DNA of 64,000 nt from Chrysoperla carnea (taxonomy: Eukaryota > Arthropoda > Insecta > Neuroptera > Chrysopidae): the NCBI RefSeq assembly GCF_905475395.1, contig NC_058339.1, positions 93,072,520-93,136,519 on the forward strand, written 5' to 3'. Below are positions 11,942 to 25,490 of this stretch, piece by piece (within the stretch, counting starts at the first letter, position 1; every line of letters begins with the position of its first letter). Under the pieces are notes generated by a model, which saw only the letters and a program-made list of their open reading frames with translations, was not told the origin of the DNA and made no database searches. A program made the position numbers and the translations under genes.

Positions 11942-12180
11942 AAGCGGGGAGTCTGTGACAGTAAAATTGCACTTACACAGATTCCGAAATTAATTTGTAA
12001 GAGACCCTTTTATTGCAAATTTTCTGTATTTTCAGAAAAATTTGATGTGACAAATCTTATCGTTGCAGAAAGATCTATTACACTTATTTTTAATAAATAA
12101 AGCCTAAACTTCTTTTTAAAATTTGTTGGTTTTGAGTTCTACTTTTGAAAATATCTCGATGTGACAGCTCAAAAACTTGA
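11942..12180 (+). repeat. dispersed repeat F, diverged copy
   Basis: Opens with GGGGAGTCTGTGACAGTAAA, the same terminal word as the palindromic element at 18423-18790. It also shares GACCCTTTTATTGCAAATTT and the TGTGACA...CAAAACTTGA blocks with the 18.4 and 27.1 kb copies. Confidence 0.55.
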
Positions 12181-12219
12181 GCAAAAAAACTGTTACACCA
12201 GTAAAAAATTAAAAAATCC

Positions 12220-12274
12220 TGGCAAAATATATTTACCGGAAGCCATGGTGTGGAATTCCGTACGATTCGAGCAA
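12220..12274 (+). mobile_element. Helitron-like family 1, 3' end only
   Basis: The sequence GTGGAATTCCGTACGATTCG followed by AGCAAG|T matches the last 50 bases of the copy at 794-1205, including the GGAATTCC palindrome. CTAG is changed to CAAG. Confidence 0.45.
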
Positions 12275-12884
12275 GTTTTGTTAAAATAAGTTTTTCATAT
12301 CGTATTTTTAATAAATTTAATAATTAATATTTTTTTTTTTTTTTTTAAATAATTTAAATAATTTATTTATGTTAAAATTTTCAAAATTAAATGTAAATTA
12401 TACATTTGTCTGTAAATTTTAATAAATTAACTTATTAAAATTAATTTTTATATAACTTTTATATAGTTTTAATAACTGTCTGTGTTCTAGAAACACGTTG
12501 ACTTATTAATCTATTATTTATTAATTTTCGTTCAAGAACCTAAGAACCTATAAATGAACCTAAAAAAACAATAAGCAACAGACGAATCAACGTGCCTTTT
12601 TATGTAAAAACTAAACTGTAAAATATTAATTTTAATAAATTAAATCAGTTTTTTTGAATTATTTTATCATTTTTTGAACTAATTTTACAATTAAAATGAA
12701 ATAAATATTTTATTTATGTGTCTGAGTGTCTGATTCAGGTGTTTGTTTTGTTCTTTTTAAAATAGTCTGGCCTGGATCTAAAAGTGGCAGGTCAATGAAT
12801 TAAGTCAATATCAATTCATGAATATATTTCATAACACAAATTAATTAGCAATAACTGATGAATCAAATATTCTGATCGCGTCAG

Positions 12885-13340
12885 CACTCGTATCAATCGT
12901 TCGTGATGAGAGATTTACTCACGAGTTCTGCACATGCGTCAGATATTTCGCGCTTTAAATATGCTTTAACTTTGTAAATCATAACCTCTGCAATAATCCA
13001 ATTCATTTTAACTAATTTCACCATATTTCTATAACAAGTTTTTTTTAATTTACTGAGTACGATTTATATTTAACTAACGAAAGTACACGAACAGGCCCGT
13101 AAATTTCCGAAGTTAAGTTCTTTTTTTTGCTTACACATTTACTTTCGTGATGAGAGAAATTGTTACAATTTCTGAAAGACTTTAAAAAAATATTTTTAAA
13201 AACTGTAGACTGGTTGAAAAAATCTTAAAAATTCATGATTTAAAAATAGATAAAAGTATTTGAAATATTAATGTTTTTTATGTTTTAAATAGAGCTTGAA
13301 CAAAATGTTCATAACGCGAGTGCTGACGGGTTTAAAAAAA
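12885..13340 (+). repeat. repeat J with CGTCAGCACTCG / CGAGTGCTGACG ends
   Basis: The left part carries CGTCAGCACTCG and the right end (about 13313-13331) carries its exact reverse complement in ATAACGCGAGTGCTGACGGG. The right half recurs at 35085-35235 (TGAGAGAAATT...ATAACGCGAGTGATGACGGG). Probably a short terminal-inverted-repeat element. Confidence 0.5.
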
Positions 13341-14659
13341 ATTAATAAAATTAACTGTATTATGTATTTATTTAACCTACAATTAGTTTAAAGCCTTTCG
13401 CACTCATTATTATTTCTTATAACTTCAAATGTGTAATTTTTTAAAATTATTTTTTATATAATAGTAAATTTGAATAATTATTAATAGCCGTTGCACCCAC
13501 ACACCCTTTTACTACCTTTCAACCCTTCCCCTTAACGAGAAATATTAATTAATAATAATCAAAAAGATTATCTAAAGAAGTTTTACTTCAAAACAAAAAA
13601 ATTATTTCTGATTGAATTGTTTTCTTAGAGCCTGAAGAAGAATTACATAATTTCGAAATATTGCGATTTTCCCAATTTTCTACTTTGTCCAATTTATTTG
13701 TAATATATTATTTATAAAATAAATAAAAAATCGGTGTAAAATAAATATAATGTGACAAGTAATTCAACTAAAAAGTGAATAATAATAATAATAATAAGAT
13801 AGAAATATGAATTTATTAATATATAATTTTTAATAATAAATTCATAACTTCTTTATACTATCAATAATTTTATTTAAATTAAAAACTATTTACTACATCA
13901 TATTTAATATATTTATGACGTATTTTATTATTTATTATTTTATTTATTTTTGAACCGTATCCAACTTCACACAATTCAATTCTTATTAAATATTAATAAT
14001 TTTATTATTGATAATAAATAAAATATAATTTGATGATAACATTTTAAGAAATTATAGAAAACTTCTTTATCAACAAAAAAAAAAGGAAAATTGTTTTTCT
14101 TTATGTGATCACTTAATTATTTCGAAATTTATTATTTTCATCCCGAAAAAATTCTCTTCTAATAAACCACCAATGTGGGACGCTACTCTAGCAAGTTATT
14201 TTCTGTCCTACTCTTATCTTCTTTATTCCTTAATCAAATTGCTTAGAAGATATTCTTTTTATTTTCTATAAGAAAAAAAAGATCTATCCATTTAGTGATT
14301 CCATTTTCTGTTTTATAAAATTGGCTAAATTTTTAACAAAAATTGATTGAATGACAGATGTAAAACGATGACGCTGAGAACTTTGTACCAAGTATTTTTA
14401 GATTCACTTTCAATTAATTATTTCATGACGTAAATATTCGGCCTTTTAAAAATTATTTCATTTCAATAGAGAATTTTTTTTTTTAAACAGATAATTTGAA
14501 TGTAAAGGCTGTATCACATCTATAAAATATTTTATAAGGGCTATGTAACAGATATGGATTCAAATATTCAGTATAGGTCGATATAAAAAAATAGGCCTTA
14601 TCGTTGAGGTCATTTTGGAATCAACTTCGGTTTTTAAAATAAGAAACTTATTTTTTATT
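13341..14659. other. AT-rich intergenic DNA with a Helitron-like 5' scrap
   Basis: The block at about 14186-14246 (CTCTAGCAAGTTATTTTCTG and following) is a 5' fragment of Helitron-like family 1. The remainder is AT-rich without exons. Confidence 0.45.
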
Positions 14660-14880
14660 ACCCCGACTACAATGTGTTTGACCGCTGTGTGTGTGTAACT
14701 GTCTGCATTTCTGTAGCATCGTAAGACCAAACAGATGAACCGATTTTGATTCGTTTGAAAGATAATTTAATTGAAAGTGTTCTTCATTCAGTACCCAAAA
14801 AAACTAAAAAATTGGCGATGATTAGTTTGGAAAAGGCTATAAAGGCGAGTTTACGGTTCCGGTAACTTTATTTTATTAGA
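14660..14880 (+). repeat. dispersed repeat I, copy 1
   Basis: Shares an ordered set of words with 44690-44940 and 59945-60160, both in the opposite orientation: ACCCCGA near the start, GACCGCTRTGTGTG, ATGAACCGATTTTGAT, and GGTAATTT/AGTGTTCTT. This type of sequence is common as a dispersed repeat in insect genomes; its transposition class is not clear here. Confidence 0.6.
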
Positions 14881-15546
14881 GAAAGACAAGATTTACGTTT
14901 AGATAATAGCTATATGTGTTGTTAAATGTGTAGCATCACCTTTATAAAATAAACATTTGTATGAGTCATTCTGTTTAGCTGTTTGTATAGTTTTTGTAAG
15001 GTTTTTAGATTATTTTAATTAGGGGCAAAATCATTAACAACAGAAAAAAAAATTAGTACAAATTTTATATTTAAATGAACAAGAAAAAAAAAAGAAATTA
15101 TAGATTTCTAAGAAAGTTTTGATAGAAACTAAAATATAAAATATTCCATGACGATTCGTGCCTTTTTTTTTGATATAATAATGAATTTTTTTTGTGTGTG
15201 TAATAAAATTAGGATTTCCCAACTAACAACAGCTGTAATTACAGATATTTATTAATTATTTAAAGTTTGACTAATTTAAACTAATTTTTAAGTATTTGTT
15301 AAAAATTGTATTCATCAATTTTGATATTTTATAATAAATTTTGTAGATTAAATATTATTACATCTTTGTTAAAAATTTGTGGAAAATTCTAGAAGTTATA
15401 TAGATATTTTGAAATGCTCACCGAAAAGTCGATAAAGTCTTTCTTTACTAGCTGTCACCAAATTTTGTCCTAAACGAAAAGAGTCAGATCATACTTTTAC
15501 ACATATTCATCTTTCATATTATTTCTTTAGCTTGTTTTATCCCTAG
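14881..15546. other. AT-rich intergenic DNA
   Basis: No exon or repeat recognised apart from poly-A/T runs. The open frame at 15034-15222 is low-complexity. Confidence 0.45.
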
Positions 15547-15738
15547 GGGATTTTTGGGATCGCCAAACACGAATATCGACGGTTCAGTGACTCTAAAAAC
15601 CCTCGAGTAACCAATTTGGACTGATTATATGACGAATTTCTCGAAAACTCCAGGAGACGACGGTGATACCGTTGCACCAGGTACCTCTGAGACCAATTTT
15701 GTCTCATTATTCGTGTTTAGCGACTCCAAAAACTCCTA
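15547..15738. repeat. imperfect inverted repeat, about 30-bp arms
   Basis: The left arm near 15547-15577 (GGATTTTTGGGATCGCCAAA...) pairs with the right arm near 15703-15738 (...TTTAGCGACTCCAAAAACTC). The 130-base interior is relatively GC-rich for the window. It may be a small foldback element. Confidence 0.5.
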
Positions 15739-15954
15739 AAATGCATATTAATTATGCTAATTGCATATTTTAAATTTCTTATAAATCAGACTAGGTCACA
15801 AAATTTCCTAATGCTCTCTCTATGAATTCAATGTCGAAAACCGCATTCAAATCCGACTTGCTTCTCTAATTTTTCGTACTTTGATCATTTTTTGTGCTTC
15901 GTTTCTTCGTTCAAATATGATTAACTATGTTCGAGTTAATTTGTTGCAACTTTA

Positions 15955-16195
15955 AACCTGGTGTACACTAAGCAGGCTGCCTATACCATAAATTAACATA
16001 GTTTATATCGTGTGAACATTCCTTTATAACTACTCTCATACATTTAATAGTAATATAAGAATATACTTGTGAAGTATTAACTGTGCTCGAGATATCTTGT
16101 AACAACGCCCTATACCTGGCATACACTAAGCAGCTGCTCTATAACATAAATAACTAAATACTTCGTGTGAACATTCCTTTAGAACAGTTCTCATA
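15955..16195 (+). repeat. two diverged direct repeats of about 90 bp
   Basis: Copies at about 15955-16050 and 16105-16195 both read CCTGG-then-TACACTAAGCAG and later CGTGTGAACATTCCTTTA, followed by an ACT/AGT CTCATA end. The spacing is about 155 bases. No coding potential. Confidence 0.65.
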
Positions 16196-16483
16196 ACACG
16201 ACTAAGATTGATATTGAAAGAAAAAAAATTTATTGCGCTTCGCTTAGCTGAATTACATTTATAATCGGTGCGGCGATTTAAAATAGTTTTAATCTAAAAT
16301 AATCATTAAAAACAAATCCATGTAGAGTGCTTTGATATCGCTTCATGCTACGCTCCAGACTGCTTTAATCAAATACAAAATTAATTTAAAAAATATGTTT
16401 TTAAATTGATACGTTTCGATTTAAGGTATAATAATATTTATGTTATGCTTGTAACCATATCATGAGATTTTAAATAAATAATA

Positions 16484-16866
16484 CTAGCTCGACCCGTGAA
16501 GAGTTCCGAACTCGTAGTTACTGTAACTCGAGGTTACTTTGTTCTCGTGGCTAAAAACAACAACCAACAGAACTTGTATTAAAAATAGTTATTATATTTG
16601 TAGAGTATTAGGAGAGCATCTGTAAAAACTAACATGTTTGCCTCATAAAATTATTAATAAATTTATGATATTTTTTCGCTCCAATTATTTTTCTAGCGTA
16701 TTTTTTCCTAAGCGGTACATTTTTAGGCAGTGAGTATATTTTTCTTCAAACCTAGGCATAATAAACTTGAAAATGAAAGGTGAATCATGGAATTTAATAA
16801 AGGAATAAGGAAGGTAAGAATAGGACAGAAAAAAACTTGCTAGAGTAATAATATACTCGTATAAGA
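16484..16866 (-). mobile_element. Helitron-like family 1, full copy
   Basis: Read on the minus strand it starts A|TCTTATACGAGTATATTAT, has the CTCTAGCAAGTT start block and the AACATGTTAGTTTTTACAGA internal block, and ends GGGTCGAGCTAG|T. Both termini fit the A|TC...CTAG|T rule. This is the best-preserved 3' end of the family. Confidence 0.65.
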
Positions 16867-18291
16867 TTGAAATTCTGTATAAAAATAAACATAATAAATA
16901 ATTAAATTGGTGTAAAGATAAAAACTCACGTTTTTTTACCCTTGATTAAATAAGAATAAGATATAATATTACTAAATTAAACAATGAACACATATAATAA
17001 TATAATAATTAAATAATATTATATTTATTAAATAAATAAATAAATAAACTATATTGAATTATAAAATATTTAAACTGGATTTAATTAGAATTAAATTTAT
17101 ATTGAATTTTAAATTATATATTAATCATCATTTATTTTGTAATTAACTTATTAATCTTTTTTATTTATTTAATTTTTTATTATCAATCAATCAGATTATT
17201 GATTTAAATAATTTTCATTCAATTTGTTGCATCGTCAATTCGATTATTTATTTTTAATTTTATAAAAAAACAATAACAAAAAAATGTCACTGATAAAAAT
17301 AGCATTATTTTAGAATTTTTAATTAAATTATATGAATCACAGAGTGTTCATAGACTGTAAAGAAACTGGTATTATTAAAAAGACAGTTGAAGAAAAAACA
17401 TTTTAATTATTTTTATTTAAAAATTCTAAAATTATTAAAAATAAATGCCCAAAATACCCAAATATTATGCTATGAATAGAGCCACAGATTTAACATCGTA
17501 ACCTACGATACTATAACTTTTTTCAATCGAAAAAACGACATCTATGTAATAATAATAAAAGCTGTGCAAATAACTATTAACTTAAGTGGTTCTGATCATT
17601 GGTTACTTCTGATTACTGTTCATAGATGGCATTCTTTTTTTTTATTACTAAGCATAATTTTTTTATACACGCATTACTTATTTTAATTTATATATTAAGA
17701 AATTTTAATTTTCATACTATAATTAATTAAATAAATTTAAAAAAAAGACACAGCATATTTAAGTTTCACTTTCGCCGACACTCCTCAAAACGGACTGTCT
17801 TTTTTTGAAAATTCTGGTATAGAATCCTAATTTCAGCAGGTTGACTCATGTCTGCAATTATAGTTAAGCTTTTAAGCTTAGTGGAACTTATTTGTTTATG
17901 AATTTACAATTAATTTGTTAATCCATAATTGTCAATTAACTGAGATTAAATTTTTAATAAATAACAAGTTCATAATAAATAATCATTAAAATTATTATAA
18001 ATTTTTTTTTTAATAAAAAAAAAAGAATTGAAAAGAAAGTTACTTAAATGAAAATTTAAAGAAATAATAATTTAAATATCATTAAGAACTTATTTGAATG
18101 GAAATGAAATAAAACGCAATAGGTAAGTAAATAAAGTAAGTAAAGTAATAAGTAATTGATAAAATAAAAATGACTTAAGTTAAGTTAAGTTACTACTGCT
18201 TTAAGTACTGGTATAGTTTTTATAGTTTTATTTATTAGATCTTTAAAACTTTCTCAATAACGTGGGAATCATCTCATCTTCATAACTTTTG
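16867..18291. other. AT-rich intergenic DNA
   Basis: Very AT-rich, with no exon seen. The stretch 17761-17880 is slightly richer in GC but has no open frame of interest. Confidence 0.45.
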
Positions 18292-18296
18292 AATTA

Positions 18297-18332
<36 letters not shown>

Positions 18333-18345
18333 ATAAATAAAGTAG
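18292..18345. repeat. (TAA)n/(TTA)n palindromic microsatellite
   Basis: A TAA run changes directly into an ATT run, so the tract is its own reverse complement and could extrude as a hairpin. Confidence 0.8.
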
Positions 18346-18422
18346 ATATAACTTGTTTATTTGTATGCTTACTTACTTTAAGTAACATTACAAGCACTTA
18401 CTAAAGACTAAAATATTAATAA

Positions 18423-18790
18423 GCGGAGAGTCTGTGACAGTAAAACTGCACTTCACATGGATTTCGAAGTTTCGTATATGAATCAATATTATTTAACGAT
18501 ATATACAACATGGACTAGGTGTGTCAAGGTGTATCCTGGCAAAAGTATTTTGCACTTTCAAGGAAATTTTATTTATTTTAGGAGACCGTTTTATTGCAAA
18601 TTTTATTTATTTTCAAGAAAATTTGGTTTAACAGCTCAAAACTTGACCAAAACATCAATATCATACAATATTTCTACTAAGATAAACCTTGGCACACCTA
18701 GTCGATATTGTACCAATCGTTAAATAGTATTGATTCATATGCGAAATTTCGAAATCCGGCGTAAGCACAGTTTTACTGTCACGGGCTCCA
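18423..18790. mobile_element. foldback MITE-like element with about 115-bp inverted termini (repeat F)
   Basis: The left arm 18423-18534 and right arm 18677-18790 are long imperfect reverse complements. Both contain GTGACAGTAAAACTG, a GGATTTCGAARTTTCGYATA block, TGAATCAATA and TATTTAACGAT. The interior is about 140 bases and non-coding. Related copies: 11942-12180, 27062-27290 and 43108-43185. This is structurally a palindromic miniature element; the superfamily is unknown. Confidence 0.75.
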
Positions 18791-20516
18791 GGACTATGTA
18801 AGTACTGAGTCAACATTTAAGTATGTATTATAGATCTTACATTTATTTAACAATTCATTAAAATCGATCAAGTGTGCGTATGTAAATGAGACTGTTAAAG
18901 AGAGACATTAGATATAAGTCATATATATTTATATATCAAGACTCTCTTTTGGATGGTCTCATTTCGATATAAATTAGCTATAATGATAATATATAATATG
19001 TTAACTATCTAATTGATTCAAGATTCCATTTAATTTAGCAAAGATTCAAACCAAATTTAACCAGCTTTTCCCTGTTGAATGTGTAATGAATCATCATTAG
19101 ATAGCTTTTTAACAATAAAATCATTATTTTATTAAACCTACAAAAGGCATAAATCTAACACAAATCATTTATTTTTTTACTGTATGTTAATTAATTCTAA
19201 TATTAGTTTAAAAAAGACATACTTCTGGTTAAGTAGTTGACCCAATATGTTCGTACATTATGTACATTTAGTTTGATCAGGATATTTATTATGACATAAC
19301 ATAACATTTCAAATTATCTCTATTATCTTTAACTTCTGATAACTCACTTTTATAACTCATTTTTTTTAAATGAAAATTTTGACAAAAAATTGGCAAATTA
19401 TAAAAATATTTTTGCATATTCTCAAAATTCATGGCAAGCTGAATCGATTGAAAAAATTTAGGTGAAAATGGTCGGTTTTAGGTGTTGTTTTTTTTTTTTT
19501 TGCAACTTTCTATTTGCCTTTACCTCTCAACCAACGATTACGTGCATTAAGGAACATAGTTCCAATAATTGCCAGTTATGGCATCCTTATTGATTATTAT
19601 TACATCTGCACATAATATAAATTCATCATCAATTAATTTCATATTTAAATTTATTGATTTGATTTGAATATCAAATCTAGACTGAATTTATTTATTTCCG
19701 TTGCATTTATTTACAAAGTTTTTAAAGTTTCCTTGTGTGTCCATTTAAAAATACCAATTTATGTTGATTAATTGTATTTTGATTTTACAATTTTTTTTAT
19801 TATTTATACATTACAAGATTGATACAGAATGGAAAATTTTGAATAATCTCTTTTTAGAATTTCATTTGAGTTCATTTTAAATAAATAATATTTATACATT
19901 CATCTGATTTCCGCAGGAAGTCAAGTGCGTAATGTATATAATGTCTCTTAAGGTATTTCTAACAACATGCAAAAAATAGTTTTTCACGAAAAATTACGAA
20001 TATATTAAAAACTAGAAAGTTGACACAATTTTTGAATTTTTTTTGGAACTTGGTATTTGACGCTGTATTTATTTGAGTAGAATAGATATTCGACTTTCTT
20101 TTTATTCTTCCTCGAAACAGCAATCCAACGAGATACTATTTATCAAAGATAAATGGCACAAATGGCAAAGCTAGAAGGGTTCTAAGATTTTTAAACTTTG
20201 ATTTTTATTAAAACAAATGGACAAGGCGAAATTATAAGAATATATTTTTTTATCTTTAATAACCAACCTTAAAAACCATTAAATAATATCTTGGGCCATT
20301 ATTATTTAATAACCTCCCCCTCCCACCTTGCGTCTTCAAAAATATACGCCACTGTACATAGAATGTAATTTTATAATGATAAAAGAATAATTTTTTTTGT
20401 TATTAGTAGACATATTGTCTAGTAAAATAAAAAAAAAAAGTGACTCTTCTTTCCTGACTAAATACTGAATGAATAATAAGAATAAAAAAACCAATTGACT
20501 GAGTTAATTGTTGAAA
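18791..20516. other. AT-rich intergenic DNA
   Basis: No exon recognised. GGAACATAGTTCC at 19551-19563 is a short perfect palindrome also seen (as GGAACTATGTTCC) at 11280-11292. Confidence 0.4.
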
Positions 20517-20830
20517 TACCCTGTATAGAATATGTTGAATTGTGAGTGCCTCAATTAGTTCGTTTTCGAAAATTTTCGAAAGTATTATATGGATTATTTT
20601 TTACACTTAAACTTTTGTTGTATACATTTAATCGGGGTTTACAAGATGAGACCTAAGAGATTGACCTATGTTGCTCATTTATGCGAACTCAATCTCACTT
20701 TTTACGTCTTGAGCACGCTAATTTTAACTTGTTATCTCTTTTCATTTTCGAGTTATGGTGTTGGCGAACAGACGGACACAAAAGCGGAATATACTTGAGA
20801 CTAAAATTAATATACCTTGATATATATTGC
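20517..20830 (+). repeat. dispersed repeat H, copy 2
   Basis: Starts near TTGTTGAAATACCCTGTATA (shared with 40937). It contains TTGACCTATGTTGCTCATTT and CGAGTTATGGTG...ACAGACGGACA, shared with 8049-8430. The short overlapping open frames here are by-products of this repeat. Confidence 0.55.
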
Positions 20831-23800
20831 GTATATACAGAGTATATAAATTTAAGAAAAAATCTGATTCAAATCGATGTCATCTTACTTAGTTACAATT
20901 AGATAACATAAAATTTACAATTATTAAATAATTTATGAATTATTAAAATTAATTAAAACCAGATCGGAGCGGTTTAATATATTTACATATGTATATGTAT
21001 TTTTCTAGAAAATCGTTACCCATAATGAGGCGTTCTAATTCTAAACAACGTTCTAACTTTAAAGAAATCAGATTTTTTCGATTTTCGGATTTGGGCTTGT
21101 TTTGTCTGTTTTAAAATTTAAAACGTTAAAGAAATAGTAGAAAGCTTGCAAACATCGTAACGACATACAAATCGAAGACATCGAAACAATCTTGGTCGTT
21201 CAAAAGTCAGATAAAATTAGCCATAAAATGGAAATGGTGGAGGGAACGGGAAATGAAAAAAAAACTTCCAAACATTTTAAAAATAAATAAATTTTATTGA
21301 AATTAATTATTGATTATTAATACATTTATTGATTGATATTTGATCAAAGTATGGTTTCTCCAGAAGTGAATTACGTAGAAAATAAGATTTGTAAAAAATG
21401 ATAAACAAAATAATTAAAATACTCAGCTGCAACAAATCAACAAATGATTGTAATCAAAAAGGAAATAAAAATATCCCAAAAGGTTAAGGTTAATAGGTTA
21501 ATCAAACATTTAAATGGTTGACTGATTGACTGATTGACACACACACAAGTGTGACACACAAATAAAGACACACACACACCATTTAGGTATCCAATACATA
21601 GAGATATAATAGTGAAACTAATCGTCAAACCTAACTTATTAAAGTTGTCCATTTCAATGTGAGACAGTTAATTAATCATATTTAACAAAAAATTACATTC
21701 ATACTAAAAATATTATTGTACAGGCTGTTTAATTTAACAAATGTTTGAAATTCGATAAATAAATTTAATCGAGAAGTATTCTTCAAACGAAAAATCATAG
21801 GCTCAAGTGAGGTTTTAAATTTGAGACAAAAAAAGTAGTTGAGAAAAGATCAGATTTTGAAATGTACATGATCATCGAGAATTAGTTCAAAAGATACCTA
21901 TTATTTAGCTCTAGCCAATTCTCCGGCGGGCATTTTACGGCGTCTTTTTACACGTTGTTGTATCAATATCCCATTTTTCACAAAGATACTTCAATCAATC
22001 GCTTTTCCATTATTTCTTTACAGATCTTGCTTCGAATATCGGCTAGTTCAGTCGCTAATGATTCAAGATCATATCTAACATAATATTTTATCTGACAAAT
22101 TAAGAAAGGAGATAATTTATGTAGCCACACAGCGAAGAACCACACAGGTCAAGTCAACCCTGCCAGTAGAAAAGACGTGCCATTTTTATTACCTATGAAT
22201 TTATTATTACAGTTTGATTAAGACTATTATTTTTCTTTTTATTTATGAATTATGATATTATTATTCTTTGTGCGTAGCGCCCGGGGCATGATGCAACCCC
22301 TCACCCACCCCTTGTTATGTCAGTGCCTGCCGTGGCCCAGCTGAAAGGTATTTAATATTATTTTTAGTATAAATGTACCATATAAAAGGAAATAAAGTAT
22401 ACAGTATGGTAATGCAATGGTACACATATGTATAGATATTATTTTAAAGGAATAATTTGTGATGTGATCCAAGTCAAGTCACAAATAAATAATAATTATT
22501 ATTAAAATATTGTTCCAATTAGTTTACTTTAAATAACTAAGTTGTGTTAGATAAGACTATTAGCAGCTACTCCATTAACGTTCCGTTAATCTGATTCAAA
22601 AATAAATGATTGTATTCATATATCAAAATATATATCAAAATTACCACTAACTAACTACTGATGAAGATCAAAATTAATTATAAAATTAAAACTCATGTAT
22701 TATTTTTAAAATTGTAATCTAAAGTCAGCCATATTTATTAAGCCACGCCTCTATTGTCAATTATCAATAGAGGAGGCAAATTCAAATGTATTTATTAAAA
22801 TTTTGTAAATTCTTGAAGCATTCAAATCGGGAACATCTACAGACTTTTATAAATAGTAGAAAAACTGCAAAATTTAAACCCAGAATTGATTTAGACTTAG
22901 TCCAACTTTACATAAAAAAAATGAAGCTTTTTATTTAAAATTTCTTTGGTGCTTGTATATCCTTAAAAAATTTTTCGATTTTGATTTTTGTGGTGAAAGC
23001 AAGGTAACTTTGTATCACACATAGCTAAACAAATGTATATGGGATATGCCAGTATGGTATTACATATAATATGGTTTGCATGTCCATGATGCACGTCTGA
23101 TCATGTAATGTGATCACAATTTGTTGGTATCTATCTCTTGTTGCTATCATATGACTTAACTTAAGTCAACTTAACTTAACAGACAGATAGACTACACAAC
23201 ACTAAAGTCATTATTATATTACTTAGCCTGCTTACTTACTTACTTACTTACTTTGCTGTTTAGTTAGACTGTTAGACTGCTTGGCGTGGCTACAATCACG
23301 TATAACTTGTGGTATTTTATTTCATTCTTGTTTCTTTTTTAATTTAATATCAATTAATCTTTATATTCTGTTTGTATTTATGTACCATGTACTATGTAGT
23401 GTACTTACTTAACTTAGTTGTTAACCTGTTGAAACTAAACTGAAACTTAATCTACAGCGGTTTAAAAGAATGTACAGAATGTCGGTACAGTAGTGGACTT
23501 AAGACACTAAAATCAATAGTAATCCGAATGTCGCGTTCAAATCTGACCCGAAGAAATCTAAATTTCTTTTAAATAAACCTAATAAACCTGCTCATGTGGT
23601 TGTGATAATCACATCAGTATTGTATTATAATATTTATAAGTGGTAGTACTAATCAAAACAAGATTGTTTCATTTCTATGTTGCATTTCAAAACAATAATA
23701 TTTGAAATTTGTTAAACAGTATATTACTTTTTTTTCATACAAACAACTCATGTGTTTGTGTCAACTTCACCAGTCAACCCCGTACGGTAACTGTAACACA

Positions 23801-25224
23801 TTCGTGGCTCCATTCGCAATATTTGATCTCGCGACGAGGTTGAGACAACCTTATAGCGGTTGATATTAAGAATTTTTCTTTTCAGTGGACAGAAATCATG
23901 CGGGAACATAAAATGGTAGCAGACATATAGGGCAGACGCAGCTAGTGTTATTGTGATTATGATCAGCTACCTTGACACATTGAATCTTCAACAATATTAT
24001 TGAATCCAGACATCCATTTTATTCCATTTATTTATTATATAATAATCATAATTAATAATTAGACAAATTTTGATGAAATAATTATGGTCTTTTTTGCTTG
24101 TTACTAGCTACACATGTTGCTAAGCAGGTATTTACTATCAAACTGTAGCTGTACACTTGTTTTATCAATGACTAAAGTAACATTAATTCTAAGTTGTACA
24201 ACCTTGACTTCACCTGTGTGCTACCCATAAAAGCTAACATTATTAATCCTTATATAGCTCTCAGTTTGATAACAACAGCTTTAAAGCTCCTTTGGGTAAC
24301 AAAATCTTTTTGAACCAAGTTATGACTCCGGAAAATTTTCTTTTAAAAATATTATGAAATTTATTATTTAATGAATGAAATATTAACGTAATCAAATTAA
24401 ATTTTCATTGATAAATAGATAAACACGGTTTTTGATTTGTATTTATTGATTTATTGATGTGTAAATTAAGTAATAGTAAAATATTTTGCAAAATTAACAC
24501 AAAATGAAAAATATTAATTGAATAAGCTAAAAATATATAAATTGCAAGTTATAGATTTTTACGGATACGGATTACTTACATGTTATAAAATGTATGTTAT
24601 GCCATCGATTGATTAAATTCAATTAAAATTTTTATTGATAATGAAAAACTCGTGTAAGTCCGAGTTGGATGCATAGCTGCCAAGAAAACTTAAAAAAATG
24701 AGCGACAATATTCGGTTTTAGATTTGCTCATAACTTTTTTTTTATTTTTCGATTTTAAAAGTTATTATTTAGTGAAGTTATGAGCAATGGGTTTACAAAT
24801 CTTCAGATGCGGGGCGAATACCATTTTCCAATAGCGCATCCAATTAATTTGTGAATTTGAAATGAGCAAAACCAACAAAAAATTGGTCTCGGAAGTCGAA
24901 GTAAATTATGTTATTTACGATAATGAATCGAGCATTGAGTTAAGAACTAGTCAGCCAGCCAACCAGGTGTTTATAAACATGTGACTGAGGTGAGATAACA
25001 CGTTGTGTGTGTTCCAAACAGAATCATAAATTGAACGATAAATTACCATAAATTAACGGTCAAACGATCGCTTGACACCCAACATCCATGTTTTTATATT
25101 TTTTTTATTATTTTTGAAAATATTCAAATCAATAAATTGATTCTGAAATATAAATAATAGTCAAGTATGTATTGGCGTAACATAATGTGTGCGACTTTCG
25201 ATGCATTGATTGCCAAAGTGTCTT
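20831..25224. other. AT-rich intergenic DNA
   Basis: Contains CA/AC-rich microsatellite sequence at 21537-21577, a CTTA tetranucleotide run at 23231-23253, and small GC-richer islands at 21920-21960, 22265-22350 and 23760-23850. The last ends near CAGCTAG|T at 23940, a possible Helitron-type end. I could not build an exon in any of them. Confidence 0.4.
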
Positions 25225-25490
25225 CATTATTCAAAATAGCTTTGATCATGAAGCAAATTTATCACAGATTCTGTTTAGACAAAAAAAATTGCCTTACCGC
25301 GATTTCCAAACAGAAAACATACAAAAATTTTAATTCTTGACGCTTTTTCGATATTTTTAGACCATTTTTTTACACTTACGTCATACAAATTGCCTAGTTT
25401 ACGATATTTTTAAAGCATTTTCTTACATTTACGTCATACAAATTGCCTAGTTAACTAGTGGACTAGTCACGTGATAGCCGAATCACATTA
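25225..25490 (-). repeat. dispersed repeat E, copy 2
   Basis: Reverse-orientation copy of the 549-760 repeat. It contains an internal duplication: the TTTACGTCATACAAATTGCC plus TAGTT block occurs twice (about 25374-25400 and 25428-25455). Confidence 0.6.

Noticed and set aside
20589-20902. Overlapping 69 and 73 codon open frames
   Set aside because: They fall in dispersed repeat H, whose other copies have no open frame.
22265-22350. GC-rich patch with GTGGCCCAGCTGAAAG followed by GTATTT as an exon with donor
   Set aside because: No acceptor or extended open frame with recognisable protein could be built.
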